Assembly (NCBI RefSeq): GCF_000688515.1
Contig: NZ_JHZK01000002.1
Coordinates: 62,001-126,000 of the forward strand
Direction of reading: 5' to 3'
Length of the DNA: 64,000 nucleotides
DNA from: Afifella pfennigii DSM 17143
GTDB lineage: Bacteria; Pseudomonadota; Alphaproteobacteria; Rhizobiales; Afifellaceae
Part shown: in pieces, positions 34,031 to 41,100 of the stretch
Numbering within the stretch: position 1 is the stretch's first letter
Layout: each line of letters begins with the position of its first letter
Made by a program: the position numbers and the translations under genes
The notes under the pieces: model-generated
The model's database searches: none
Told to the model about the DNA's origin: nothing
The model's input: only the letters and a program-made list of their open reading frames with translations

Positions 34031-34057
34031 GTCGAGCCTCTGGTTTGAGGCTCGACG
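34030..34057 (-). promoter_or_regulatory. Perfect 11-bp hairpin over the endolysin ribosome binding site
   Basis: CGTCGAGCCTC (34030-34040) and GAGGCTCGACG (34047-34057) are exact complements separated by six bases. On the minus-strand mRNA the 3' arm contains the GAGG in front of the GTG start and reaches the start codon itself. It could hide the start from ribosomes, or be a DNA operator for the late activator. Confidence 0.6.
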
Positions 34058-34081
34058 CTAGTCCCCCAGGGAGGGTGATCG

Positions 34082-34102
34082 TCAGTCCGCCCAGGCGGGC
34101 GA
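34082..34102 (-). repeat. Dispersed phage repeat, copy 3
   Basis: Same 21-bp element as at 13201 and 25900, with CA as the central pair. It lies 20 bases after the Mor-like stop and upstream of the endolysin hairpin. Confidence 0.75.
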
Positions 34103-34121
34103 CCGCCGGCGGCGGGGGAGA

Positions 34122-34493
34122 TCAGTCGAACAGATTGTGCTGGCGAGAATCGCTTGCCTGGCGTCTCGGCCGGCGCGGATGGCCCGCGCGGCGGAAGAGC
34201 TTTTCCACCCCGCTCTCGGTAATGCCGAGCCGCCGAGCGATCGCCTGGTCGCGCATGCCGAGGTTGCGATAGTGACGGGCGCGTAGCTCTCGCGCAAGCG
34301 GCACGCGGATGTAGCAGCCCCGATAGGTCTCGTGGAGCCTGGCCGACGCCTCGACGCCGATCGCCGCGTCGATCTCCTCGTCCCGCTTTGTGGCGGGGAT
34401 GAAGCGGCGAAGGCCCCCGAACGCCTCCACGAAGGCGATGAAGCGTTCCCGGCCGAGAAGCTCCAGGAGCTCGTCGGAGAGCGTCTCCCTCAT
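34122..34493 (-). CDS. Mor/C-family middle-to-late transcription activator
   Basis: 123 residues from the ATG complementary to 34491-34493 (MRETLSDELLELLGRERF). The family features are the small dimerisation part with FGGLRRFIPATKRDEE, then a helix-turn-helix (NLGMRDQAIARRLGITESGV followed by EKLFRRAG). Mu Mor and C use this fold to activate middle and late promoters. It is the last gene before the lysis operon, matching that job. A longer frame upstream overlaps two other genes and was not used. Confidence 0.85.
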   Translation of the reverse strand: MRETLSDELLELLGRERFIAFVEAFGGLRRFIPATKRDEEIDAAIGVEASARLHETYRGCYIRVPLARELRARHYRNLGMRDQAIARRLGITESGVEKLFRRAGHPRRPRRQASDSRQHNLFD

Positions 34494-34747
34494 CCCTCGC
34501 CTCCGATATGGCTCACCCGGCCGGTTCTGGAGAGAGCCGTGACGACCGTCGCCTGCCCCGAACCGTTCGACCGGATGACGAGCTTCACCTTCTCGATCTG
34601 GATGGCGATCGCGCCGAGCTCGGCCGCACCCTGCGCCATGCCGGCGAGGTGGCTGCGCACCGCCGCCACATCGAGCCCGTGCTGGCGCTCCAGGTAGCAC
34701 AGCACCGCATGGTCGCTGACTTGGAGGAGGACCGCGCGCCGCTTCAT
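34490..34747 (-). CDS. Small phage protein, unknown function
   Basis: 85 residues: MKRRAVLLQVSDHAVLCYLE, then RQHGLDVAAVRSHLAGMAQG and a VKLVIRSNGSGQATVVTALS end. It overlaps both neighbours by four bases, so it is translated in the operon. Such short proteins with an HAVLCYLER start are common near the Mor gene of alphaproteobacterial Mu-like phages, but I know no function. Confidence 0.65.
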   Translation of the reverse strand: MKRRAVLLQVSDHAVLCYLERQHGLDVAAVRSHLAGMAQGAAELGAIAIQIEKVKLVIRSNGSGQATVVTALSRTGRVSHIGGEG

Positions 34748-35415
34748 TCAGCGTCTCCCTCGTCGGGGAGCGACCAGGGCAGGTCGTCGAGATCGCGCTG
34801 GAAGGTGAGGCTCTCCCGGCAGCCGGGCGGGATCCAGACATAGTCTGTGCGGCGTGCCGGCTGACCGAGCCGCCAGACGATCCAGCAATAGGCGGTGAGC
34901 GTGTCCCCGTCCGGCACCCAGCGACCGCGATGGAGCGGCACGCGCTCCACGAACTGCGCGACGATTGCTGGCCGACTACGGCGGTAGACCTGGCGGTAAC
35001 GGGTGAGGCCCTCGGTCTGCGTGGTGCGCACGAAGACGGCGACGCCCTGCCGGGCGCGGGCGAGAGCCCGGCTCATGAAGGCGAGGCTCTTTTCGGCAAA
35101 GGGCGGATTGGTGATGATCCAGTCGGGCTCAGGTATCTCCGACCAGGCCTCTGCGTCGAGGAAGTCCCGCACCTCTCCAAAGCCGTATGGAAAAATGTCG
35201 CTTGCCCGCACCGTCCCGAAATAGTCGGCGAGCGCGTAAGCCATATGGCCCTCGCCGCAGGCCGGCTCCTCGACGGTGAGGTCGCGAAAGCCGCGCGTGC
35301 CGAGAACATGGACGAAGAGCGCCCGCGCCGCCCAGGGCGGCGTCGGAAAGAAGTCGAGCGAACCCGCCGGCTCGATCCGACGATGCGCGACGACGCGGGA
35401 GGCAGAGGGCATCAC
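34744..35415 (-). CDS. Phage DNA methyltransferase (NPPF motif)
   Basis: 223 residues. SAM-binding motif I is seen as EEPACGEGHMAYAL (49-62) and the catalytic motif as IITNPPF (100-106), which indicates methylation of an exocyclic amino group, most likely N6-adenine. FFPTPPWAARALF at the N terminus is common in phage adenine methyltransferases. There is no obvious large recognition domain and no paired endonuclease, so it is an orphan enzyme. Motif order (I before IV) differs from CcrM. It may protect phage DNA or affect gene regulation. Confidence 0.85.
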   Translation of the reverse strand: MMPSASRVVAHRRIEPAGSLDFFPTPPWAARALFVHVLGTRGFRDLTVEEPACGEGHMAYALADYFGTVRASDIFPYGFGEVRDFLDAEAWSEIPEPDWIITNPPFAEKSLAFMSRALARARQGVAVFVRTTQTEGLTRYRQVYRRSRPAIVAQFVERVPLHRGRWVPDGDTLTAYCWIVWRLGQPARRTDYVWIPPGCRESLTFQRDLDDLPWSLPDEGDAE

Positions 35416-35434
35416 GCCGCCTTTCTCCCCGCTT

Positions 35435-35454
35435 CGCCAGCGCCTATGCTGGCG
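35435..35454. promoter_or_regulatory. Inverted repeat in a divergent promoter region
   Basis: CGCCAGC (35435-35441) and GCTGGCG (35448-35454) are perfect complements with a six-base spacer. The element sits between the divergent methyltransferase (starts 35415, minus) and the secreted cargo gene (starts 35481, plus). It could be an operator or a small hairpin. Confidence 0.4.
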
Positions 35455-35480
35455 GCCTCAAGACGATTGGAGGTGGCACG

Positions 35481-35819
35481 ATGCTCTCGAAGGTTCTCGC
35501 CGTCTTGGCCCTTGTGCCGCTCCTTTGCGGGTTCACCGTCGACGATGCTCTTCAGCGCTTCAATGGCAGCTGGCAGGCGGATGATCCTACCCACGGCTTC
35601 GCGGGTGCAATCCTTTTCGACGCTTCCGAACGGACGATCACAGCAGCGGCCTACTCTGAGAAAGTGCAGGGCACGATCGAGTCGATTACGGTCATGGGGA
35701 CGAGCGCGATCGTCACTGTCAGCGACGAAACGATTGTCCTCTACTCCGGCAAAGACCCGGACGTGATCAAGGCACAGATTGCCCACACGCCGACGATACG
35801 TTTTGTCCGGGTGCGCTAG
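35481..35819 (+). CDS. Small secreted protein, plus-strand cargo gene in the prophage
   Basis: 112 residues with a clear signal peptide (LSKVLAVLALVPLLCGF) and a short beta-rich mature part (FNGSWQADDPTHGFAGAILF, then VIKAQIAHTPTIRFVRVR). A strong GGAGGTG lies seven bases before the ATG. It runs against every neighbour, with its own intergenic region, between the methyltransferase and gp16-like genes. The layout is that of a lysogenic-conversion (moron) gene. No family is recognised; superinfection exclusion at the envelope is one possibility. Confidence 0.7.
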   Translation: MLSKVLAVLALVPLLCGFTVDDALQRFNGSWQADDPTHGFAGAILFDASERTITAAAYSEKVQGTIESITVMGTSAIVTVSDETIVLYSGKDPDVIKAQIAHTPTIRFVRVR

Positions 35820-35821
35820 CA

Positions 35822-36442
35822 TCACCCGCCGCCCTCGCGGATCTCCTCGCCGAGCGCGTTCATCGCCCTGATCCACTCCTCGTCGGAGGGCTTTTCGGCG
35901 ACGAGCGTGCGGCCGAGCATCTCACCGATGTCCCGCCAGAAATCGGGCATGGGCGCGCTGGGATGGAGCTTGCGCCACTGCGCCAGCGCGATCTTGTAGC
36001 CGTAGCGCCGCTTGTGGTCCTCCGTCGACTGGCCGACCGACCAGTCGACGCCCTCGCGCTCGCACCAGGCCTTGAGCGCCTCCACGACGGCGCGGCCGTG
36101 GCCGGCGTCGAGCACCCATTCGGTACGCTCGATCCCCGTTTGGCGCTTGACGAAGGCAAGCAGCGCCTGGTCGCGCTTGTCGGCGACGGCGCCGAGATTC
36201 CAGAGCGCGATCCAAAGCGCCTGCGCCTTCTTCGCATACGGGCCCGAAGGGGCCTTTCGGCCGCGCTTCGAAGAGCCTTTAAAGCCGAGGCGGCGAAGCT
36301 CGGCGAGCACCATCCGGCGCTCGCTCTCGCTCATGGCGCCGGCCGAGCTCTTGCCGGTGACGCGGGCGAGCACGGCGCGATAGGCACCGTCGTCGAGGCC
36401 GAGATCGCGCTTGGCGACATGGATCGCGGCAAGGACGTTCAT
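35822..36442 (-). CDS. gp16 family regulatory protein (DUF1018)
   Basis: 206 residues from the ATG complementary to 36440-36442. It shows the Mu gp16 pattern: LAAIHVAKRDLGLDDGAYRA, then VTGKSSAGAMSESERRMVLA, ELRRLGF, and a C-terminal VVEALKAWCEREGVDW with an RRYGYKIALAQWRKLH segment. Function is unproven but it is conserved just upstream of the Mor-type activator. It overlaps the winged-helix gene by four bases. Confidence 0.9.
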   Translation of the reverse strand: MNVLAAIHVAKRDLGLDDGAYRAVLARVTGKSSAGAMSESERRMVLAELRRLGFKGSSKRGRKAPSGPYAKKAQALWIALWNLGAVADKRDQALLAFVKRQTGIERTEWVLDAGHGRAVVEALKAWCEREGVDWSVGQSTEDHKRRYGYKIALAQWRKLHPSAPMPDFWRDIGEMLGRTLVAEKPSDEEWIRAMNALGEEIREGGG

Positions 36443-36825
36443 ACGGCGCTCCCGATATCTACGGCGCCTGCTCGGATGACCCGTTTCTGGGCGATTGGAA
36501 GGGCATAGCCGACGCCACGGATCGTTTTGATCCGCACTCCGTAAGGGTCCAGCTTTCTCCGCATCTTGCAGAGATAGACACGGATAATATTCGGCTCGGG
36601 TTCGTCGCGCCCATGAGCATGGTAAAGGCTGGCGAGGATCGCGCCCCGCGTGGCGATCTTGCGGGAGAGCAGCGCCTGCATAACCTGAGTCTCGGCCGCC
36701 GTGAGGCCCCATTCGGCCGGCGGATGCCACGCATCTTCCGCGAGTGCCTGCTTCAGCAGCGCGATGCGCTCTCGCAGCTCGTCATTCTCGGCGGCGAGCA
36801 TCTTCAACCGGAGATCAGCATCCAT
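36439..36825 (-). CDS. OmpR/PhoB-type winged-helix protein without receiver domain
   Basis: 128 residues. A short coiled coil (about 5-28) is followed by a full Trans_reg_C fold: WGLTAAETQVMQALLSRKIA, TRGAILASLYHAHGRDEPEP, NIIRVYLCKMRRKLDPYGVR and the wing IKTIRGVGYALP. The recognition-helix and wing pattern is that of response regulators including CtrA, but there is no phosphorylatable receiver. In this phage it lies beside GcrA- and DnaA-like genes, which suggests it acts on host-type promoters. Confidence 0.85.
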   Translation of the reverse strand: MDADLRLKMLAAENDELRERIALLKQALAEDAWHPPAEWGLTAAETQVMQALLSRKIATRGAILASLYHAHGRDEPEPNIIRVYLCKMRRKLDPYGVRIKTIRGVGYALPIAQKRVIRAGAVDIGSAV

Positions 36826-36861
36826 GGCGCATCCCTCCGGTCTTCTGACTGGCGACGATGT

Positions 36862-37149
36862 TCATCCCGCCCTCCTTTCACCGGCTTCTCGGGCCAGCAG
36901 CGCGGCTGCCAAGACGCGGAGCGTGTGCGGTGCCGTCATGGCGTGCGCGTTCCCGGCCAGCACTGCCGCCGCGAGCGCCTGGGCGCCGTCGCGCGTGAAG
37001 GACATCTCCGGCTCGCCTTCGTCCTCACCGGTCCGCAGCGAAATGAGATGCAGCTGGCCTTCATCGTCGGCCGCGACGACGCGTCGGCCGAGGCCGCTCT
37101 GGAACGGCACAGCAGCGAGGAGGCGCGCAGTGGCGGCATGCTCGTTCAT
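36862..37149 (-). CDS. Small phage protein, unknown function
   Basis: 95 residues starting MNEHAATARLLAAVPFQSGL. It has a central acidic beta-like segment (DDEGQLHLISLRTGEDEGEP) and an Ala-rich helical end (DGAQALAAAVLAGNAHAMTA). Overlap of four bases with the Cys-rich gene upstream shows operon membership. No family recognised. Its end contains a strong AAGGAGG that could serve a tiny frame or the next gene. Confidence 0.55.
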   Translation of the reverse strand: MNEHAATARLLAAVPFQSGLGRRVVAADDEGQLHLISLRTGEDEGEPEMSFTRDGAQALAAAVLAGNAHAMTAPHTLRVLAAALLAREAGERRAG

Positions 37150-37292
37150 GCCGCTCTTCCTCCGCATTCCCCACAAAGGAAGCGGCCGGCGCGCTCAAGC
37201 CATCCGAAGAGGCTGGCATGCCTGCGGCGGGCGACCTCGCCTTTGCCTTTAAAGGCGAGCTGGCGCGGGCAGGAGTAACAGGTGAGGATCAT
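37146..37292 (-). CDS. Small zinc-ribbon-like protein
   Basis: 48 residues: ILTCYSCPRQLAFKGKG at the start and GRFLCGECGGRAA at the end, giving two CxxC pairs about 32 residues apart, a typical zinc ribbon or treble clef. It overlaps the GcrA gene stop (ATGA). A nucleic-acid or protein-binding role is likely but not shown. Confidence 0.65.
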   Translation of the reverse strand: MILTCYSCPRQLAFKGKGEVARRRHASLFGWLERAGRFLCGECGGRAA

Positions 37293-37732
37293 GCCGTCCT
37301 CCCGACATAGGCGACGGTCGCATGGTAGGCGCAGTACGGGATGCCCGCCTCCGCATCGCAGCCGCAGAAGCAAAAGCCGGACTTGCCAGGAGCGCCGATC
37401 GGCCATTTGCAGGTGCGTTCCGAAAGCGCCTCTAGGGCGAGACGCTTCGGTGCCGCTGGGGCCACTGAAGCCAGCTTGGGTGGCATCGCCGAAGGCTCGG
37501 CGGTGGCCGCCGCGGCAGATGACGCCTGGAACCCTTCCGCCGGCCGCTTTTGTTTTTTTCGCCACCGCTGGATCGTCGATAGCGGTTGACCCCGTCCCGA
37601 GAGGCCGAGGCGATGGATCTTGCCGATTACGGCGTCGCGGGTAACGTCGCCGAGTTCGCCCGCGATCTGGCCGGCGCTGAGGCCGTCTTGCCAGAGCCGC
37701 TTCAGAAGGTCGGTGCGTTCTTCGGTCCACAT
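37289..37732 (-). CDS. GcrA family cell-cycle regulator, phage-encoded
   Basis: 147 residues. The N-terminal DNA-binding domain matches GcrA: WTEERTDLLKRLWQDGLSAG, QIAGELG, then TRDAVIGKIHRLGLSGRG. A basic linker follows. The C-terminal sigma-binding part has the conserved cysteines (ERTCKWPIGAPGKSGFCFCG, then AGIPYCAYHATVAYVGR). Host GcrA binds sigma-70 holoenzyme and activates promoters carrying CcrM-methylated GANTC sites. The phage copy is complete, so it could redirect that system during infection. Confidence 0.92.
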   Translation of the reverse strand: MWTEERTDLLKRLWQDGLSAGQIAGELGDVTRDAVIGKIHRLGLSGRGQPLSTIQRWRKKQKRPAEGFQASSAAAATAEPSAMPPKLASVAPAAPKRLALEALSERTCKWPIGAPGKSGFCFCGCDAEAGIPYCAYHATVAYVGRTA

Positions 37733-37746
37733 GATTGTCTCGCCCT

Positions 37747-38271
37747 TCAGCTTGAGGAAAGCTCAATCTCGAAGGGCTCGACGACGAAATCCTCGCCGCC
37801 GGAGCCGAGCGTGACGCCGGGGACGAGGCGCGCCTTGTCGGGGTCTGCCAGCATCGCGTCCTTGCTCACCTCGACCTTGGTGCGCAGGAAGTGCGTAAAG
37901 CCGAGTTTCTGCACAGTCTCGATCACGGCATCGATTTGGCGGAGCCGCACCGATGGCGGTCTCATTCGCCAGGAGATTTTGCCGGTGCCAAGATCGGCGA
38001 ACTTGACCTTGCCGTTCTCCGTCAGGGCAGTGCGGTTCGCCTCGGCCCAGACCTTCAGCCCTTCGGTCTTTGCGGTGACTTGCTCACGCAACGGCGCCGC
38101 TTGCTGCTCGGCCGTCTCCTTGAGGCCGGCGATCCGGTCGTTGAGGTCGGCCTCGATGCGCGCGATCTGCCGGCTGAGCTCGCCGACGATACGCACCGCC
38201 TCGGCCGCCTCGTCGCGGCTCTGCGGCACCGGCAGATTGGCGCCGCGCGTCTTCGTTCTCTGCTTTTTCAT
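37747..38271 (-). CDS. gam: Host-nuclease inhibitor Gam
   Basis: 174 residues. The helical N-terminal region (EAAEAVRIVGELSRQIARIE, ADLNDRIAGLKETAEQQAAP) and the core (LTENGKVKFADLGTGKISWR, MRPPSVRLRQIDAVIETVQK, LGFTHFLRTKVEVSKDAML) are the Mu Gam pattern. Gam is a Ku-like dimer that coats DNA ends and blocks exonucleases. It overlaps the DnaA-domain gene by four bases. Confidence 0.92.
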   Translation of the reverse strand: MKKQRTKTRGANLPVPQSRDEAAEAVRIVGELSRQIARIEADLNDRIAGLKETAEQQAAPLREQVTAKTEGLKVWAEANRTALTENGKVKFADLGTGKISWRMRPPSVRLRQIDAVIETVQKLGFTHFLRTKVEVSKDAMLADPDKARLVPGVTLGSGGEDFVVEPFEIELSSS

Positions 38272-38861
38272 CGGCGGAACTCCTTTTTTCCGGGCTGCAT
38301 GCCGCGCGGCAGCGGCAGACCGTTGCGCTTGGCGTGCGCCCGCACGCCGTGGATGACGGTGGTGTGATCGCGATGCAGGAGCCGGCCGATGGCCGGCAGG
38401 GAGAGCAGCGTCTCCGCGGCCGCCTGATACATGCCCTCATGGCGCGCCTCGGTCAGGCGCCGATGCCGTCGCACGGCTTGCAGATCAGAGAATGTGAGGC
38501 CGTGGCGACGCGCGATGGTGGCGAGCAGCCTCCGGCACTCCGCCTCCGCCTGCGCATCCTCGATGACCGCCGGAACCGGGCGGATCACGTGAATGCAGTA
38601 TTGGAGACGGATGTCTTCTCGCTCTAGCGGCTCCTGGCTCACCATCCTCAGCGGCACGCCCTCAACCCAAGCTAAAGTGCGGCGCCGCGCTGCCCTTCTC
38701 CGGGCAGCGAGGACGAGTTCGATTGCGGTGAGCGGCTCGCCCGTCGCCTCGCGGATGGCACGGGCCGGCATGCCTTTGCCGGCAAGCTTCTCGATGAGCG
38801 CGATCCGACCGGGGACGATCTGGTCGGTATCGATGTCTCGATAAGGAGTGAGGGTGTTCAT
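38268..38861 (-). CDS. Phage protein with a DnaA domain IV-like DNA-binding module
   Basis: 197 residues. Residues about 115-180 look like DnaA domain IV: IARRHGLTFSDLQAVRRHRR, LTEARHEGMYQAAAETLLSL, and the signature HRDHTTVIHGVRAH (163-176), which in DnaA contacts the DnaA box. The N-terminal part has a small helix-turn-helix-like stretch (GMPARAIREATGEPLTAIEL). There is no AAA+ domain, so it cannot act as an initiator by itself. It may bind DnaA boxes and compete with host DnaA. Confidence 0.85.
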   Translation of the reverse strand: MNTLTPYRDIDTDQIVPGRIALIEKLAGKGMPARAIREATGEPLTAIELVLAARRRAARRRTLAWVEGVPLRMVSQEPLEREDIRLQYCIHVIRPVPAVIEDAQAEAECRRLLATIARRHGLTFSDLQAVRRHRRLTEARHEGMYQAAAETLLSLPAIGRLLHRDHTTVIHGVRAHAKRNGLPLPRGMQPGKKEFRR

Positions 38862-39256
38862 CTGTCCCGCTCCGTCCCGGCGAGGCGCATTGCGTCCGCG
38901 ACAGCATCAGTCGTCCGGCTCAGCCAGTAGGCGACCTGATGGTTGGCCTCGATAGTCGGCGACAGCATTGCCGCGCTGAGCGCTGTCCGCGCCACCGCGA
39001 GGCTCGTCGCCGCCGCCTCGACCTTCTCCAGCGCTGCCGCCGCGGCTGCATTGATGGCCAGGAGCTCGGGCCCCTCCTCCAGCCCGACGGCGTCCTGGCG
39101 TAGCCGCGCGAGCGTGTCGCGGACGCTCTCAACGTCTGCTCGCGACATACCCGCGCCATCGCGCAGCAGGCTGCTGAAGCGCTCTTCAAGTTCTCCGATC
39201 CGCGCCGCGAGGGGTGGCTCAGACACCGCATGGGTGCGCGGGGACATACTAGTCAT
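38858..39256 (-). CDS. Helical phage early protein, unknown function
   Basis: 132 residues from the ATG complementary to 39254-39256 (MTSMSPRTHAVS). Almost entirely Ala/Leu/Glu/Arg helical, with a coiled-coil-like LAARIGELEERFSSLLRDGA. Four-base overlap with the DnaA-domain gene. No family is recognised. Confidence 0.55.
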   Translation of the reverse strand: MTSMSPRTHAVSEPPLAARIGELEERFSSLLRDGAGMSRADVESVRDTLARLRQDAVGLEEGPELLAINAAAAAALEKVEAAATSLAVARTALSAAMLSPTIEANHQVAYWLSRTTDAVADAMRLAGTERDR

Positions 39257-39662
39257 CACGATCTCCCTTCTGCTTGGAGTGCGGGCAGCCGCCGCGGCAG
39301 GCGCGCCAGAGGGCCATCCGGGTGCTGTTCGTGGGGCTTTTCGGCTTGCGCTGCTCGTCGAGGCACTGGTCGCGGCCGATCTCACCGAGGATTGGGCAGG
39401 AAACGACCGCGCCCATCAGAGCTCCTCGGACCGCATCCGCAACGCGGTCGACATCGCCGGCATAGCGGCCATTGATGACGGTCGAGAGCGTCGAGCTCGA
39501 ATAGCCGATGCGCTCGGCCGCGATCCGCAGCCCGGCTGCGTCGGCAAACCTGGCGAGCTCGTCCACCCAATCGGGCAGCGGCGCACCCCAGGCAGCAAGC
39601 GCTTTTTCGGCCATGGTGCGCATATCGGCCGGCCGCGCGCCGGTGACGGGGCCCCGTTTCAT
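39249..39662 (-). CDS. Helix-turn-helix regulator with C-terminal cysteine cluster
   Basis: 137 residues. A HTH of XRE/LacI style lies around 35-70 (LRIAAERIGYSSSTLSTVIN, then GRYAGDVDRVADAVRGALM). After it come cysteines in CPILGEIGRDQC and CRGGCPHS that could hold a metal. The same layout occurs in early regions of Mu-like phages of alphaproteobacteria. It may supply the HTH function that the short MuB-like protein lacks. Confidence 0.7.
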   Translation of the reverse strand: MKRGPVTGARPADMRTMAEKALAAWGAPLPDWVDELARFADAAGLRIAAERIGYSSSTLSTVINGRYAGDVDRVADAVRGALMGAVVSCPILGEIGRDQCLDEQRKPKSPTNSTRMALWRACRGGCPHSKQKGDRDD

Positions 39663-40300
39663 GGGCTGACCTCTTCGGCCTCAACCGGCCGCGGCCAGAT
39701 CTCACCCGTATTGGGGTCGTAGACGACTTTGGTGCGCAGGATCTTCGGTGCTTCCGGTCGCCCTTTTTTCATCGACGGTCGAAGCCTCCAGACCTCGGCT
39801 CTACCGGGTCCGGCCGGCGAGACGACCGTGAGGTAACCGGCACGCTTCAGCGCCTTGCAGTAAGAGAGCGCGGTCGCGCGGGCGACGGACACTTCCTCTG
39901 TGCTGGCGGCAACCGCGAGCTCGGCCGCGGTGAAGGCGTCGAGCGCGCGGATAGCAGTCCACATCTGCGCCTGCCCCAGCCCCTGCCGCGCCGGCGTGCC
40001 GTCGCGGCGAGGGTGCGGCGTCTCTGTCGGTCGTCGCAGCAGGCGGTAGACCGTTGGTCGCGTCTTGCGCCTGCCCCCAGGGCGATGCGGCTCGACAATC
40101 TCAAGATATTCGGCCTTGGCGAGACGGCGCAGATAGTCCGAAACGGCTTCCAGGCGGCGCTGCTTGCTTTGGTTGAACACCTCAGTTGCCGTGAAGGTCG
40201 CACCGCCGCGGCCGAGATCCCGGATCACCGACCAATAGTGATCGATGCCGGTCAGAACCGGGCTATGGGCCCTGATGGTTAGTCGGAAGACCTTCGGCAT
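39659..40300 (-). CDS. Phage early protein with two winged-helix-like halves
   Basis: 213 residues. The first half (YWSVIRDLGRGGATFTATEV, then YLRRLAKAEYLEIV) and second half (MWTAIRALDAFTAAELAVAA, then YCKALKRAGYLTVV) have the same order of helices and a strand, and appear to be tandem winged helices. Probably DNA-binding. It overlaps the HTH gene by four bases and touches the MuB-like gene. Confidence 0.65.
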   Translation of the reverse strand: MPKVFRLTIRAHSPVLTGIDHYWSVIRDLGRGGATFTATEVFNQSKQRRLEAVSDYLRRLAKAEYLEIVEPHRPGGRRKTRPTVYRLLRRPTETPHPRRDGTPARQGLGQAQMWTAIRALDAFTAAELAVAASTEEVSVARATALSYCKALKRAGYLTVVSPAGPGRAEVWRLRPSMKKGRPEAPKILRTKVVYDPNTGEIWPRPVEAEEVSP

Positions 40301-41046
40301 CAGGCGGCCCTCCGGCGGCGAGCCGGCCGTCCGGTGAAAAAGTCGCCGTCAAACGCGGCCGCATCGATGGCATCGATCCCGTGATTGCGGGCGTGCTCGC
40401 CAATCCTCTGCAGATTGACCACGATGCGCCGCGCTCGGCCGTCGCTCTGCCGTCTCACCACCTCCAGAAGGTCGTCAGCGACCTGGATGTCGTCGCAAAA
40501 TAGCTGCGCGAGAGCGCGCGTATCTTCCGCATCGCACGGCAGTGCGGGGATCCATTCCAGCACACGATTTGCCGTGCGTTCCACCGCTTGGAGCTTCGCC
40601 GGCAGCTCCTCCTCGCCGATCAAGACGATCGGCACCTGCGCCTTGTCGTGCAGCTCGCGGATGAGCTCGATATAGCCCTTGTCGACGGCTTTATCGGCCT
40701 CGTCGACAAAGAGCGGGCGATCGGGATCATCGCCGAGTGTGTAGATCGCCGCTTCCATCATATCGGCGATGGTGCGCGGCGCCTTGGCCAGGCCCGCTTC
40801 GGCGAGGATAGCCCCGAGGAAGGATTTGCGGGTCCAGCTTTCTCCGACCTCCACGCGCAGACCCCGCGTCCTGTTCTGCGCGTAGATCGCCGCATAGGTC
40901 TTGCCGTAGCCCGAGGGCCCGTGAAAGACGCCGAGCCCGGGCAGATGCGGATTGCGCCCGCGCAAGGTCTCAACGAGCGTGAAGCAGGCGCTGACGTTGC
41001 GCAGCAATGCCAGCGTCGGCTTGACCTCTTTCGCCTGTGTCGTCAT
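40300..41046 (-). CDS. MuB-like AAA+ ATPase, target-selection protein
   Basis: 248 residues. Walker A GPSGYGKT at 43-50 and Walker B RPLFVDEAD near 110-118, then LIGEEELPAKLQAVERTANR and DGRARRIVVNLQRIGEHA. MuB-type ATPases coat target DNA, activate MuA and give target immunity. It is about 60 residues shorter than Mu B, mainly lacking the N-terminal HTH domain. It follows the transposase gene, as in Mu. Confidence 0.92.
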   Translation of the reverse strand: MTTQAKEVKPTLALLRNVSACFTLVETLRGRNPHLPGLGVFHGPSGYGKTYAAIYAQNRTRGLRVEVGESWTRKSFLGAILAEAGLAKAPRTIADMMEAAIYTLGDDPDRPLFVDEADKAVDKGYIELIRELHDKAQVPIVLIGEEELPAKLQAVERTANRVLEWIPALPCDAEDTRALAQLFCDDIQVADDLLEVVRRQSDGRARRIVVNLQRIGEHARNHGIDAIDAAAFDGDFFTGRPARRRRAA

Positions 41047-41100
41047 CTTCTCCTCTCAATCTGATCTCGGCCGCGCATCGCCGCGGCCTTTTCTTTGGTC

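Noticed and set aside
36815-36865. A 16-codon minus-strand frame (MNIVASQKTGG...) with a strong AAGGAGG, overlapping the end of one gene and the start of the winged-helix gene.
   Set aside because: Too short to support; more likely a chance frame, or at most a coupling leader.
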